NCBI GenBank assembly: GCA_947499505.1
Contig: CANMOQ010000003.1
Span: 124,001 to 188,000 of the forward strand
Direction: 5' to 3'
DNA from: an uncultured Erythrobacter sp.
GTDB taxonomy: Bacteria > Pseudomonadota > Alphaproteobacteria > Sphingomonadales > Sphingomonadaceae
DNA: 64,000 nucleotides
Shown one piece after another: positions 27,993 through 36,408 of the stretch. Position 1 is the first letter of the stretch. Each line of letters starts with the position of its first letter. The notes under the pieces were generated by a model that saw only the letters and a program-made list of their open reading frames with translations, was not told the origin of the DNA and made no database searches. The translations under genes were made by a program, and so were the position numbers.

Positions 27993-28018
27993 GGCTTGCA
28001 CCGCATATCGGTGCAGCC
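27993..28018 (+). promoter_or_regulatory. Hairpin in the cpaE-tadB gap
   Basis: GGCT-T-GCACCG (27993-28003) pairs with CGGTGC-AGCC (28009-28018) with one bulged T and a five-base loop. It sits in the 100-base gap where cpaF would normally be. No T run follows, so it may be a processing or attenuation structure, or the scar of a lost gene. Confidence 0.4.
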
Positions 28019-28076
28019 CTCCTCACCCGCTTGCTGATCGGTCACGCCTAAACAAGGAAAGGCGGGAAGGGAAAGC

Positions 28077-29048
28077 ATGGAACTCTTGCAAATCCTGCTC
28101 ATCACTACGGTGATTTTTGCAGTCCTCGTTGGCGGCTACGTCCTCGCGACTGGTCCAAACTCGGGCAAGGCTCAGAAACGACGCCTTGAAGCCCTGAGGT
28201 ATCGCCATTCGCAAAGCACCGATGCCAAAGTCGATGCGCAGCTGAAGAAGGCAATCGCAGCTCGTAAGCCAAAGGCGCACAAAGTCGCTGGCGCAAGTTC
28301 ACGCTCTGAAGCACTGGCCATTCGGCTCGACCGAACCGGTAAGCCTTGGACATTGTCGCAATATCTCTATGCGACCTTGGGTCTCATTCTAGTGATTGCG
28401 GTGCTCGTATACATCCAATCGGGCGCGCTCTTTCTCGCGCTGGGTGTTGGCTTGCTCATGGGCGCTGGCATTCCGCACTTGGTCGTGAATTTCATGATCA
28501 GCAAGCGAACTGCGCAGTTCAACGCGAAATTTCCCGATGGCATCGAATTGCTGGTCCGGGGCCTACGCTCCGGTCTGCCAGTGACTGAAACCCTGGGCGT
28601 TGTTGCGCAGGAGGTCGAAGGCCCAGTGGGCGTCGAGTTCAAAGGCATCACAGAGCGCATCCGCATCGGCCGGACCATGGAGGAATCGCTCCAGGAAACC
28701 GCTGACCGGCTTGGCATTCCAGAGTTCAACTTCTTCTGCATTACGCTGGCCATTCAGCGCGAGACAGGTGGTAACTTGGCCGAGACATTGTCCAACCTGG
28801 CAGATGTTTTGCGCAAACGCTCGCAAATGAAGCTGAAGATCAAGGCGATGAGCTCTGAATCGAAAGCTTCGGCCTACATCGTTGGCTCGCTGCCGTTCAT
28901 CGTCTTCGCGATGATCTACTGGATCAATCCAGGCTATCTCGGCGGCTTCTTTACCGAGGACCGACTGATCATTGCCGGGCTTGGCGGTCTGACTTGGATG
29001 TCGATCGGTGTGTTTATCATGGCCAAAATGGTCAGCTTTGAAATCTAA
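28077..29048 (+). CDS. tadB: Tad pilus inner-membrane platform protein TadB
   Basis: 323 residues. One N-terminal membrane helix, a basic cytoplasmic segment, two helices around residues 95-145, then a T2SS-F domain (FPDGIELLVRGLRSGLPVTETLGVVAQEVEGPVG, split across the family signature) and a pair of C-terminal helices. TadB and TadC form the inner-membrane platform on which the ATPase CpaF works. It starts 100 bases after cpaE and 17 bases before tadC. The ribosome-binding site is GGGAAGG-like just before ATG 28077. Confidence 0.93.
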   Translation: MELLQILLITTVIFAVLVGGYVLATGPNSGKAQKRRLEALRYRHSQSTDAKVDAQLKKAIAARKPKAHKVAGASSRSEALAIRLDRTGKPWTLSQYLYATLGLILVIAVLVYIQSGALFLALGVGLLMGAGIPHLVVNFMISKRTAQFNAKFPDGIELLVRGLRSGLPVTETLGVVAQEVEGPVGVEFKGITERIRIGRTMEESLQETADRLGIPEFNFFCITLAIQRETGGNLAETLSNLADVLRKRSQMKLKIKAMSSESKASAYIVGSLPFIVFAMIYWINPGYLGGFFTEDRLIIAGLGGLTWMSIGVFIMAKMVSFEI

Positions 29049-29065
29049 GTGAGGGACGAGATACT

Positions 29066-30061
29066 ATGATTAATCCTCAACCCGGCCCCACTTTGCTCGG
29101 TTTCGACGTTATCGTCGTGGGTACGATCCTGGCTGGCCTTGCGGCCTTCGCGGTGATCATGGCGATTTACGCTGCCGTGACGATCAAAGATCCGATGGCC
29201 AAACGCGTCAAAGCGCTCGAAGAGCGCCGCGACGAGCTCAAAGCTGGCATTGTCACTGGCAATACTAAGAAACGCGCGAGCCTGGTCCGTAAGACCGAGG
29301 GTACTGATAGGGTCAAAGAGCGCCTCGACAGTATGAAAATCCTGCAGGATAGCCAACTTCAGGATATCCAACAGAAACTCGCTTACGCAGGCTATCGCAA
29401 CAAGGAACTCGCCGTCTATGTCATCATGGCGCGGGCGATCTTGCCAATCGTGGTTGGGGCAATCGCCTTCACCGTGATCTATTGGCTCGACTTCTTCCCG
29501 GATTGGGGCTCGTTCAAGCGTAGCGGCGCCCTAGCTGTCTCGGTATTCGGTGCCTACAAAGCGCCTGAATTGTTCTTGTCCAACAAGGCAAGTAAGCGGA
29601 CGCTGGAAATCCAGCGCGGCCTGCCAGACGCGCTCGATCTGCTCGTCATTTGCGCAGAAGCTGGTCTTACCGTCGATGCTGCGTTTAACCGCGTTGCTAA
29701 GGAATTGGGCCGCGCTTATCCGGAACTGGGCGATGAATTTGCCCTCACCGCGATTGAGCTGTCGTTCCTGAACGAGCGGAAGCAAGCGTTCGACAATCTG
29801 GCTTACCGGGTCAATCTCGACGCTGTTAAAGGCGTGGTGACCACCATGGTTCAGACCGAACGTTATGGTACGCCGCTGGCATCAGCCCTGCGGGTTCTCT
29901 CCGCAGAATTCCGTAACGAGCGGATGATGCGCGCCGAGGAAAAGGCAGCTCGTCTGCCGGCGATTATGACCGTACCGCTGATCTTATTCATTCTGCCGGT
30001 GCTGTTCATCGTTATCCTTGGTCCAGCAGCCTGCTCGATCTCGGACGCACTGATCGACTGA
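29066..30061 (+). CDS. tadC: Tad pilus inner-membrane platform protein TadC
   Basis: 331 residues. Membrane helix near the start (VIVVGTILAGLAAFAVIMAIYAAV), two middle helices and a T2SS-F domain (GLPDALDLLVICAEAGLTVDAAFNRVAKELGRAYPELGDE...), then the conserved ERYGTPLASALRVLSAEFRNERMMRAEEKAARLPAIMTVPLILFILP ending, of which only parts are quoted together. It is the last gene of the Tad locus; a strong terminator follows 65 bases downstream. No tadD, tadE or tadF gene follows. Confidence 0.93.
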   Translation: MINPQPGPTLLGFDVIVVGTILAGLAAFAVIMAIYAAVTIKDPMAKRVKALEERRDELKAGIVTGNTKKRASLVRKTEGTDRVKERLDSMKILQDSQLQDIQQKLAYAGYRNKELAVYVIMARAILPIVVGAIAFTVIYWLDFFPDWGSFKRSGALAVSVFGAYKAPELFLSNKASKRTLEIQRGLPDALDLLVICAEAGLTVDAAFNRVAKELGRAYPELGDEFALTAIELSFLNERKQAFDNLAYRVNLDAVKGVVTTMVQTERYGTPLASALRVLSAEFRNERMMRAEEKAARLPAIMTVPLILFILPVLFIVILGPAACSISDALID

Positions 30062-30122
30062 TTGGTAGCAAACCACTCAACGCGCCGCTTGGCATGGAGC
30101 AAGCTCAGACGGCGCACAGACG

Positions 30123-30152
30123 AAAGGCCCGGCTACACAGCCGGGCCTTTTT
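30123..30152. terminator. Bidirectional Rho-independent terminator between tadC and the marR gene
   Basis: Stem GGCCCGGCT/AGCCGGGCC (30126-30134 with 30139-30147) with ACAC loop, flanked by AAA on the left and TTTTT on the right. It has a T tract on the plus strand for the Tad locus and a shorter one on the minus strand for the convergent MarR gene. Confidence 0.92.
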
Positions 30153-30189
30153 GTTTGCGGTCAGATTTACTGGCTGGCCTAAGGTGGCG

Positions 30190-30759
30190 TCAGTCTGCTT
30201 CGCCGCCCTCGCCCAGAAATCCGGCGCGCTCGCGCATCCGGTGCAGTAGCTCGCGGAACTTCATCTGCTCATCAATGGTAAAGTCAGCAAAAAGTTCGCT
30301 CTCAGTCGCCTGCGCGAGTGGCATCACCTCACGGTGGATAGCACGCCCGTCATCGGTCAACTCCAGCAGGTGAGAGCGTCCATCGCGCGCATTGGGAGCC
30401 CGGGCGATCAGCCCGCGTTCTTCCAGAACCTTGCAGGCCCGGTTGACCGCAACCTTGTCCATCAAAGTCGCCTCGGTCAGAGCCCTTTGCGTGAGGCGCC
30501 CGGTGCCGTCCTTGGCATCGCCAAGCACCGCCATCACCCGCCATTCCAGAATCTTGAGGCCAAAGCGTTTGCGATAGCGTTCAGCGATCAGGCTGCTCAC
30601 AGCATTGGACGCAATTGAAAGCTGATAGGGCAGAAAATCCGCCAGCTGTCCCGGCATCGTCGAGGGAGCGCCGGTCTGCACCGCGCCCGCTGCCTTTTGT
30701 TCGCCCCCTGCCTGGCTCACCCTTACGCTCCGATTCTTATCTGCGACCTGATCATTCAC
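30190..30759 (-). CDS. MarR-family transcriptional regulator
   Basis: 189 residues if GTG 30759 is the start; TTG 30795 and ATG 30657 are also possible, and a GGGAAA about ten bases before the GTG favours it. The winged-helix core is clear: EWRVMAVLGD, LTQRALTEATLMDKVAVNRACKVLEERGLIARAPNARDGRSHLLELTDDG, with the recognition helix in DKVAVNRACKVLEERG and the wing in RDGRSHLL. MarR proteins are repressors that respond to small aromatic or lipid ligands. It lies 56 bases after an enoyl-CoA hydratase gene on the same strand and may control it. Confidence 0.88.
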   Translation of the reverse strand: MNDQVADKNRSVRVSQAGGEQKAAGAVQTGAPSTMPGQLADFLPYQLSIASNAVSSLIAERYRKRFGLKILEWRVMAVLGDAKDGTGRLTQRALTEATLMDKVAVNRACKVLEERGLIARAPNARDGRSHLLELTDDGRAIHREVMPLAQATESELFADFTIDEQMKFRELLHRMRERAGFLGEGGEAD

Positions 30760-30815
30760 GGCATTGGTTTCCCATGAAACCAGCTGTGAATGCAAGCTTG
30801 GCCGTTAAGCAGACG

Positions 30816-31688
30816 CTATTCGTAGGTGACCTCGTCCCACCATGGGTAGAAATCCGGCATGTCTTCGGTGACTTTGCCGGGATACATGGCCTTGCGCTTT
30901 TCAAGGAAGCTGGCGATCCCCTCTTTCGCATCTTTGCCGCGCGAGAGACGGTAGATCGCGCGGCTATCGATCTTATGCGCCTCCATTGGGTGGTCTGCGC
31001 TGGCGAGCCGGTACATCATCGCCCGGGTCATCGCGACTGAGACGGCAGAGGTGTTTTCGGCGATCTCACTTGCGAGTTCGCGAGCCGCATGCTGCAAATC
31101 GGAGGGCGCGTGGACTGAGCGCACCAGCCGGCCTGATTTCGCTTCTTCTGCATCAAACACCCGGCCAGAGTAACACCATTCGAGCGCCTGGCTGATGCCG
31201 ACGATCCGCGGCAAGAACCAGCTGGAGGCAGCCTCTGGCACAATCCCGCGCCGGGCAAAGACGAAGCCATAGCGCGCAGTATCGCTTGCCAACCGGATAT
31301 CCATCGCCAGTTGCATGGTCGCGCCAACACCCACCGCCACGCCATTGCAGGCAGAGATCAGCGGCTTGGTGCTCTCATACAGCCGCAGGGTCAGCAATCC
31401 GCCGCCATCGCGCACGCGTTCATCAGACAGGTCATCAACCTCGTTCGGGTCGGAGAACACATGCCCTCCCCCTTCCGGCGTCAGGTCAGCACCGGCGCAA
31501 AACGCCTTCTCTCCGCTGCCGGTAAAGATCACCGCACGCACATCATCATCCGCGTCGATATCATCCATCGCCGCAATGATCTCCGCCCCCATGGTGCGGG
31601 TGTAGGCGTTCATCTTCTCCGGGCGATTGAGCGTGATGGTCGCAATGCCATCAGTCTTGTCGACGAGTATCTGAGTGTAGTCGGTCAT
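30816..31688 (-). CDS. Enoyl-CoA hydratase/isomerase family protein
   Basis: 290 residues, crotonase fold. TLNRPEKMNAYT at the start, the first oxyanion loop FCAGADLTPEGG and the second ISACNGVAVGVGATMQLAMDIRLAS are present, and RRGIVPEAASSWFLPRIVG carries the glutamate region typical of true hydratases. It most likely hydrates an unsaturated acyl-CoA in fatty-acid or branched-chain breakdown. About 15 residues at the C-terminus (DFYPWWDEVTYE) are longer than in FadB-type hydratases. It is upstream of the MarR regulator gene and its own promoter region has an inverted repeat. Confidence 0.9.
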   Translation of the reverse strand: MTDYTQILVDKTDGIATITLNRPEKMNAYTRTMGAEIIAAMDDIDADDDVRAVIFTGSGEKAFCAGADLTPEGGGHVFSDPNEVDDLSDERVRDGGGLLTLRLYESTKPLISACNGVAVGVGATMQLAMDIRLASDTARYGFVFARRGIVPEAASSWFLPRIVGISQALEWCYSGRVFDAEEAKSGRLVRSVHAPSDLQHAARELASEIAENTSAVSVAMTRAMMYRLASADHPMEAHKIDSRAIYRLSRGKDAKEGIASFLEKRKAMYPGKVTEDMPDFYPWWDEVTYE

Positions 31689-31702
31689 GTGCGTTTCTCT
31701 CC

Positions 31703-31715
31703 GTTCAAAATGAAC
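31703..31715 (-). promoter_or_regulatory. Inverted repeat in the enoyl-CoA hydratase leader, possible operator
   Basis: GTTCA-AAA-TGAAC, a perfect five-base inverted repeat with a three-base spacer, 15 bases upstream of the start codon. Such GTTCA half-sites occur in operators of acyl-CoA-responsive TetR-type regulators; a MarR site is also possible given the neighbouring gene. Confidence 0.4.
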
Positions 31716-31863
31716 TCTGACACACCTCTTGGAGGAAGAAAACTGTCCTTCTCAACAAGCCTTTAAGTCAGTCCAATCGAGCCAAAGTCCGCGCCTTGCT
31801 ATCCTCAGCGGCAGCATTTTCTATTGAGATCGGCTTCTTTTGAGTTTGGGAGGTCGCACAAAG

Positions 31864-33150
31864 CTAGTCAGGTAAAATCAACCGATACAGCGTAACGCGT
31901 TGAATCAAGCCTTTATCGGTACGAACCTCTTCCGCCACCGCGACAAATCCGTATCCAGCGGCAAGAGCGCGCCCAAAGCGGGCATTTCCCTGACCGGTTT
32001 CGTGGTGATACGTCAAAAGGCGCTCCCCCGCGGTGCCTTCGAGAACAACCAGCCCGCCCTGCCCCAAATGCGAATCCGACCAATCTGGCAAGCCTGAAAT
32101 CAGCAATGTGCCTTCACCGGTAAGATGTGATGGAAATCCTTCCCCACCCGCACCCTTCAGGATATCGTCATCCCCAACCGGAATGCCCTCGTCCTCAAGC
32201 GTGAATAGCAATTCACCGCTGACCAAATCATAAGAGTGCAGACGTCCCGTGGGCCAATTCAATGGACCAGTTTCGCCCAAACTCGATACATGCAGCCGAT
32301 CATTTGACAGAACGAGTGACCGGCCAAACATGGTCGCTTTTTCTGATGCCGGCCGATCGAGCTTGTATTGAAAGGAGCCATCTGTCGCATCGAAGACCCA
32401 GACCTCGCCGCGCGCATCGAGACCCGACGGGCCCGAGTGACCGTTCGAGGCAATGGCGATATGCGTTTCGTTCATCGCGATTGTATGGCCGAAATAGCTG
32501 AGGCGGCGGCCCTGTTCGGGTACGTCCGGCTCGTCGATAGCCAGCAAAGCCTCGCCAGTTTCGGCGCTGAACACCCAGGCGCTTGCGCGCCTGTCCCTAG
32601 TTGTTGAAACAGAGACGAGAACGCGCTCATCATCCAAGGCCAGACCAGCGATCCCAAACCAAGCAGATTCCTCGGCGCGCGGGTTCGCGATGCGGCGCAG
32701 CAGCTTTAGGGTCTTCGCGTCGTAGACCAGCAACTGGCCGCCAGCTTCTGGTGAATGATTCCGATGAAGGACGGTGACGACAAAGCGATCATTCGCCGCG
32801 ATCGCTTCGCCAAATCCGTCAAAAGGCCGTGCGTCAGGGTGATTGAGGACGTCGCCGGGCTCACCGCTTTCAATGTCGAACGCGCGGATTACCTGATGCT
32901 GCCGATCCCCCTTAGGCATGAAGCCCGCCACCAAAACATGCTCCGGCGTGATCGCCAGCGTTGGCTCCAGCTTGAAATCTGAGTCATATCCCCCGCCATC
33001 ATAGCTCCAGACCTTTTCGAGGCGCAGCTCGGATCTATTGCTATCTTCGGCGAAGGCGGGATTGACCGCCAGCAAGGCAGCGGTGATTGCCAATGCAAAA
33101 AGGCGGAAGAGCCAGGTGGCCCGAGATTCAAATGTCTTCCCGTAAACCAA
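31864..33150 (-). CDS. Exported beta-propeller protein of unknown function
   Basis: 428 residues from TTG 33150, chosen because GGGAGAG lies just before it and it gives a signal peptide ending near residue 37 (VNPAFA-ED); the open frame upstream to 33282 would bury the leader and overlap the SDR gene. The mature part is a repeat of about 45-60 residues with phrases like VYDAKTLKLLRRI, VFSAETGEALLAI, VFDATDGSFQYKL and YDLVSGELLFTL, as in FG-GAP/PQQ-type seven- or eight-bladed propellers. No catalytic residues recognised. Likely periplasmic or surface binding protein. Confidence 0.72.
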   Translation of the reverse strand: MVYGKTFESRATWLFRLFALAITAALLAVNPAFAEDSNRSELRLEKVWSYDGGGYDSDFKLEPTLAITPEHVLVAGFMPKGDRQHQVIRAFDIESGEPGDVLNHPDARPFDGFGEAIAANDRFVVTVLHRNHSPEAGGQLLVYDAKTLKLLRRIANPRAEESAWFGIAGLALDDERVLVSVSTTRDRRASAWVFSAETGEALLAIDEPDVPEQGRRLSYFGHTIAMNETHIAIASNGHSGPSGLDARGEVWVFDATDGSFQYKLDRPASEKATMFGRSLVLSNDRLHVSSLGETGPLNWPTGRLHSYDLVSGELLFTLEDEGIPVGDDDILKGAGGEGFPSHLTGEGTLLISGLPDWSDSHLGQGGLVVLEGTAGERLLTYHHETGQGNARFGRALAAGYGFVAVAEEVRTDKGLIQRVTLYRLILPD

Positions 33151-33235
33151 CCGTCTCTCCCGCCTTTTGTCAGAGCCCAAAGATCGCCGAACAAACAGTG
33201 TGCGTCGGGCGGAAATTTGAACGAGTTTTATACCA

Positions 33236-34021
33236 TCAACGCGGTGCCATGCGGATACCACCGTCGAGGCGCACGTCTTCACCGTTGAAATAGCCGGTTT
33301 CGATCATGGTCATGGCGAGCTTCGCATATTCCTCTGGCATGCCCAGACGTTTCGGGAATGGCACAGACGCAGCGAGCGCTTCCTTCACCTGCGGCGGCGC
33401 AGCGTTCATCAACGGGGTTTCAAAGATGCCCGGCAGAATGGTGTTCACCCGGATGCCTTCGCGCATCAGGTCGCGAGCGATTGGTAGGGTCATGCCGACC
33501 ACGCCGCCCTTTGAAGCGGAATAGGCAGCCTGACCGATTTGACCGTCTTCAGCCGCAACAGACGCGGTGTTGACCATCGCGCCGCGTGCGCCGTCTTCGT
33601 TGATGGGATCAAGCGACATCATGCCAGCCGCCGATTTGGCGATACAGCGGAATGTACCGATCAGGTTCACCTGAATGACGAAGTCGAAGGCAGACACAGG
33701 AAAGTGCTTAATCTCGCCAGTTTGCTTATCGCGGCTGGCGGTTTTGATCGCATTGCCGATGCCAGCGCAGTTCACGAGGATCCGCTCTTGGCCGTGGGCT
33801 TCGCGCGCCTTGGCAAAGCCGGCATCCACGTCTTCGTCGCTGGTCACATTGACCTTGCAGAACACGCCGCCAATCTCGGCCGCCATGGCCTCGCCCTTCT
33901 CTTCGTTCATGTCGAAGATCGCGACTTTGGCACCTTTGGCCGCAAGCGCACGGGCCGTTGCCGCGCCGAGGCCGGATGCGCCGCCGGTGACGACGGCTGG
34001 GGTGTTGGCTGATACTTCCAT
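33236..34021 (-). CDS. Short-chain dehydrogenase/reductase, 3-hydroxyacyl-CoA dehydrogenase-like
   Basis: 261 residues from ATG 34021, preceded by GGAGAG. The open frame extends upstream but that part is made by a palindromic repeat, not protein-coding sequence. Glycine-rich motif TGGASGLGAATARALA (about residues 11-26), NCAGI, catalytic Ser region NTASVAA and YxxxK as AYSASKGG are present. The sequence resembles type II 3-hydroxyacyl-CoA dehydrogenase (HSD17B10 group) which uses NAD. With the thiolase 139 bases upstream it would give steps three and four of beta-oxidation. Confidence 0.88.
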   Translation of the reverse strand: MEVSANTPAVVTGGASGLGAATARALAAKGAKVAIFDMNEEKGEAMAAEIGGVFCKVNVTSDEDVDAGFAKAREAHGQERILVNCAGIGNAIKTASRDKQTGEIKHFPVSAFDFVIQVNLIGTFRCIAKSAAGMMSLDPINEDGARGAMVNTASVAAEDGQIGQAAYSASKGGVVGMTLPIARDLMREGIRVNTILPGIFETPLMNAAPPQVKEALAASVPFPKRLGMPEEYAKLAMTMIETGYFNGEDVRLDGGIRMAPR

Positions 34022-34052
34022 TATACTCTCCTGATATTCAAAAATTCCGTTT

Positions 34053-34127
34053 GCCCTGAGCTCGTCGAAGGGCTGCACTTCTTTTGGAACCCCTCACCCA
34101 AAGAAAGACAGGGCTTCGACAAGCTCA
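34053..34127. repeat. Inverted copies of a sphingomonad-type palindromic repeat
   Basis: TGAGCTCGTCGAAG (34057-34070) and CTTCGACAAGCTCA (34114-34127) are reverse complements with one mismatch (C/T), flanked by GCCC/CAGGGC. This core is, from memory, a widespread intergenic repeat of Sphingomonadales. When annotation extends the SDR frame upstream it reads as QPFDELRANG, a known false N-terminus. Confidence 0.78.
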
Positions 34128-34160
34128 GCCTGATCGGGTTTGGGACCAAATCTCTAAAGC

Positions 34161-35333
34161 TTACAGGCTTTCAACGATGGTGACATTGGCGACGCCGCCG
34201 CCTTCGCACATCGTTTGCAGGCCATATTTCTTACCATGACGTTTCAGCCCATGGACTAGAGTTGCCATCAACTTTGTGCCCGACGCCCCGAGCGGATGGC
34301 CGAGCGCAATCGCGCCGCCATGCACGTTGAGCTTTTCCGGATCAGCGCCCGTGTGCTTCAGCCATGCCATCGGCACAGGGGCGAAAGCCTCGTTGACCTC
34401 ATAAAGATCAATCTCGCCAATCTTCAGGCCAGCGCGTTCCAGCGCGCGGTCAGTCGCAAACAGTGGCTCTTCCAGCATGATCACCGGGTCGCCCGCCGTC
34501 ACGGTCAGATTGTGAATGCGAGCCATCGGCGTGAGGTTGTGGCGTTTTAAAGCCTCTTCGCTCACCACCAGAACCGCAGAGGAACCGTCGCAAATCTGGC
34601 TGGCAGAGGCGGCGGTGATCCGGCCCTCTGGCGCAAGCAGTTTCACGCCCGCAATGCCTTCGAGCGTCGCGTCAAAGCGGATGCCTTCGTCGACTGTGTG
34701 CATCGCATCGCCCTCCGGCGTTTCGATCGCAATCGGCACGATCTCGTCTTTAAACGCGCCCGCCTCGGTCGCAGCGATGGCGCGCTTATGGCTTTCCAGC
34801 GCGAATGCGTCGATCTGCTCCTTCGAGAAGTCATGCTTCTTCGCGATCATCTCGGCGCCCATGAACTGGCTGAATTGAACGCCCGGATATTTCTCCATGA
34901 CGTCGGGCGACATGTAATTGCCCAGCCCCTCTTTCATGTGCAACGTCATGTTGGAGCCCATTGGCACGCGGGTCATGCTTTCAACGCCGCTGGCGATCAC
35001 GACGTCCTGCGTTCCGCTCATCACGGCCTGCGCAGCAAATTGGATCGCTTGCTGGGAAGAGCCGCATTGGCGGTCAATCGACACAGCTGGCGTGGATTGC
35101 GGGAGCAGCTTAGACGCGAGCACAGCCATCCGGCCAACCTGCCCCGCCTGCTCACCCGCTTGGCTGACGCAGCCGCTCACCACATCATCAATCGCCGTGG
35201 GATCAATCCCGCTGCGCTCAACAATCGCATCAAGCGAATGGGCCAGCAAATCAACCGGGTGAATGCCAGCAAGCCTGCCGCCTCGGCGCCCTCCAGCTGT
35301 GCGAACGGCGTCAACGATATAAGCGGTGGTCAT
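34161..35333 (-). CDS. Acetyl-CoA acyltransferase (thiolase)
   Basis: 390 residues. Nucleophile Cys90 in DRQCGSSQQA, the NEAFAPVP loop, His in VHGGAIALGHPLGASGTK and the second Cys in TMCEGGGVAN are all present, so the active site is complete. It splits 3-ketoacyl-CoA with CoA or condenses acetyl-CoA. The sequence could serve as FadA-like 3-ketoacyl-CoA thiolase or an acetyl-CoA C-acetyltransferase; context with hydratase and SDR favours degradation. A putative regulator site lies 84 bases upstream. Confidence 0.92.
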   Translation of the reverse strand: MTTAYIVDAVRTAGGRRGGRLAGIHPVDLLAHSLDAIVERSGIDPTAIDDVVSGCVSQAGEQAGQVGRMAVLASKLLPQSTPAVSIDRQCGSSQQAIQFAAQAVMSGTQDVVIASGVESMTRVPMGSNMTLHMKEGLGNYMSPDVMEKYPGVQFSQFMGAEMIAKKHDFSKEQIDAFALESHKRAIAATEAGAFKDEIVPIAIETPEGDAMHTVDEGIRFDATLEGIAGVKLLAPEGRITAASASQICDGSSAVLVVSEEALKRHNLTPMARIHNLTVTAGDPVIMLEEPLFATDRALERAGLKIGEIDLYEVNEAFAPVPMAWLKHTGADPEKLNVHGGAIALGHPLGASGTKLMATLVHGLKRHGKKYGLQTMCEGGGVANVTIVESL

Positions 35334-35416
35334 AGCGGCAATATCCTCTCAGGGCGATATGCGGGCGGCTCTGTCCTCAGGCCTGCTCCAAGTTATGGCC
35401 AAGGAGGTAAGGTCCG

Positions 35417-35433
35417 CTTACGTAAACGTCAAC
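35417..35433 (-). promoter_or_regulatory. Putative LiuR-type operator upstream of the thiolase
   Basis: On the minus strand the sequence reads GTTGACGTTTACGTAAG. It contains palindrome TTACGTAA and closely resembles the TTGAC-TTnACGTnAA motif I recall for the MerR-family regulator LiuR that controls branched-chain and fatty-acid degradation. TTGACG could also be the -35 hexamer; MerR sites normally lie between -35 and -10. Confidence 0.5.
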
Positions 35434-35494
35434 CGAGATTCTGACACAAGCTATTGCGCCACCAACTGATGCCACGAATGGCGCCACGCATACG

Positions 35495-36031
35495 TCAGTT
35501 TAGTCGCCGCACTCGCATCGCGCGCTTGCCATTCACTTTGGCCTTGAAGCTTCCAAGGGCAGCTTGTTTGATGACAATGGTGTCGCCAGCCTTGTAGCGC
35601 TGAAAGCCCGATGTAGATTCTGTCTGTAGCCAGCGCGCGCCATCTTCTAGCTCGAAGATATACATCCCATTACTTCGCTTCTGCGCGCTCGCCAAGATCG
35701 CTGTTATCTCGTTCACGCGGTCTTTATCGTCGTCGCCGCTAAATAGCCCGATCTTTGGCAGCTTAAGACCGAACAGGCCTCGCTTGGTTTTCTCAACCTG
35801 CTCCCGGTCCGCGATAACGAGTTCTCGCGACGTCTGAGCCTCGTAGACGCGGCCAACCTCGCGATCAAAGCACGCCAAGCGCGCCTCAGGATCTTCCACA
35901 TCACGGCATTTAAACATCTTATCGATGACAGCCGGCGTATCCACGCCAGCCTCCGGGTCCTCCTGCGCCTGAGCGGAAGTTCCGGCGAGCATTGCCGCCC
36001 CTAAGGCCAAGAAGGTAAAGTCGGTGCGCAT
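35495..36031 (-). CDS. Small exported protein of unknown function
   Basis: 178 residues from ATG 36031 (GGAAG just upstream; the longer frame to 36175 has no leader). Signal peptide ends near residue 23 (GTSAQA-QED). The mature part has a paired-cysteine motif CRDVEDPEARLACFDREV, as in the type VI secretion associated VasI/TagQ-like or DUF-type C-x(n)-LACYD proteins, then a small beta domain (GMYIFELEDGARWLQTES, KAGDTIVIKQAALGSFKAKVNGKRAMRVRRL). The LACFD phrase is shared with periplasmic proteins of unknown role. No enzyme motif. Confidence 0.7.
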   Translation of the reverse strand: MRTDFTFLALGAAMLAGTSAQAQEDPEAGVDTPAVIDKMFKCRDVEDPEARLACFDREVGRVYEAQTSRELVIADREQVEKTKRGLFGLKLPKIGLFSGDDDKDRVNEITAILASAQKRSNGMYIFELEDGARWLQTESTSGFQRYKAGDTIVIKQAALGSFKAKVNGKRAMRVRRLN

Positions 36032-36408
36032 TGAGCTTCCTTTCAGCATCACAATTGTCACAGCAGCCCAGAAAGGCAAACAGTTAAGTGTTACCAAGCA
36101 GATAGAGAATGTCATAAAACTCCAGATAAGTGGCTGATTTACATGGTTAACGGAGCGCTCAGACGGGTGTTGCAAAGCTGCTACACCGGGATTTCAATTT
36201 CGCGAAAGCCAACTGTGACGCTTCCCATAGCCGTTCAAAGGCTCTTAGGCCGAGCTTAGGGAATGGCGGGTCTGAGACTTTTGAGCACAGCTCATTATGT
36301 TTCTATTGCGCTTTTGCCGTTAAATTGGATGCGGTTTTGACGCTGGCACTAAGGTCGGCATCCGGGATCGCATCTTGACATATGCTGGCCAGTTTTTTGG
36401 TCGGTATT
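36032..36408. other. Divergent intergenic region between the small exported protein gene and the first TonB receptor
   Basis: 377 bases with no supported gene; lower GC than the flanks. It should hold promoters for both directions. TTGACA occurs at 36375-36380, but the best -10-like TATTAT at 36405-36410 is 24 bases away, too far for a normal sigma-70 promoter, so the promoter is unassigned. Confidence 0.35.
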
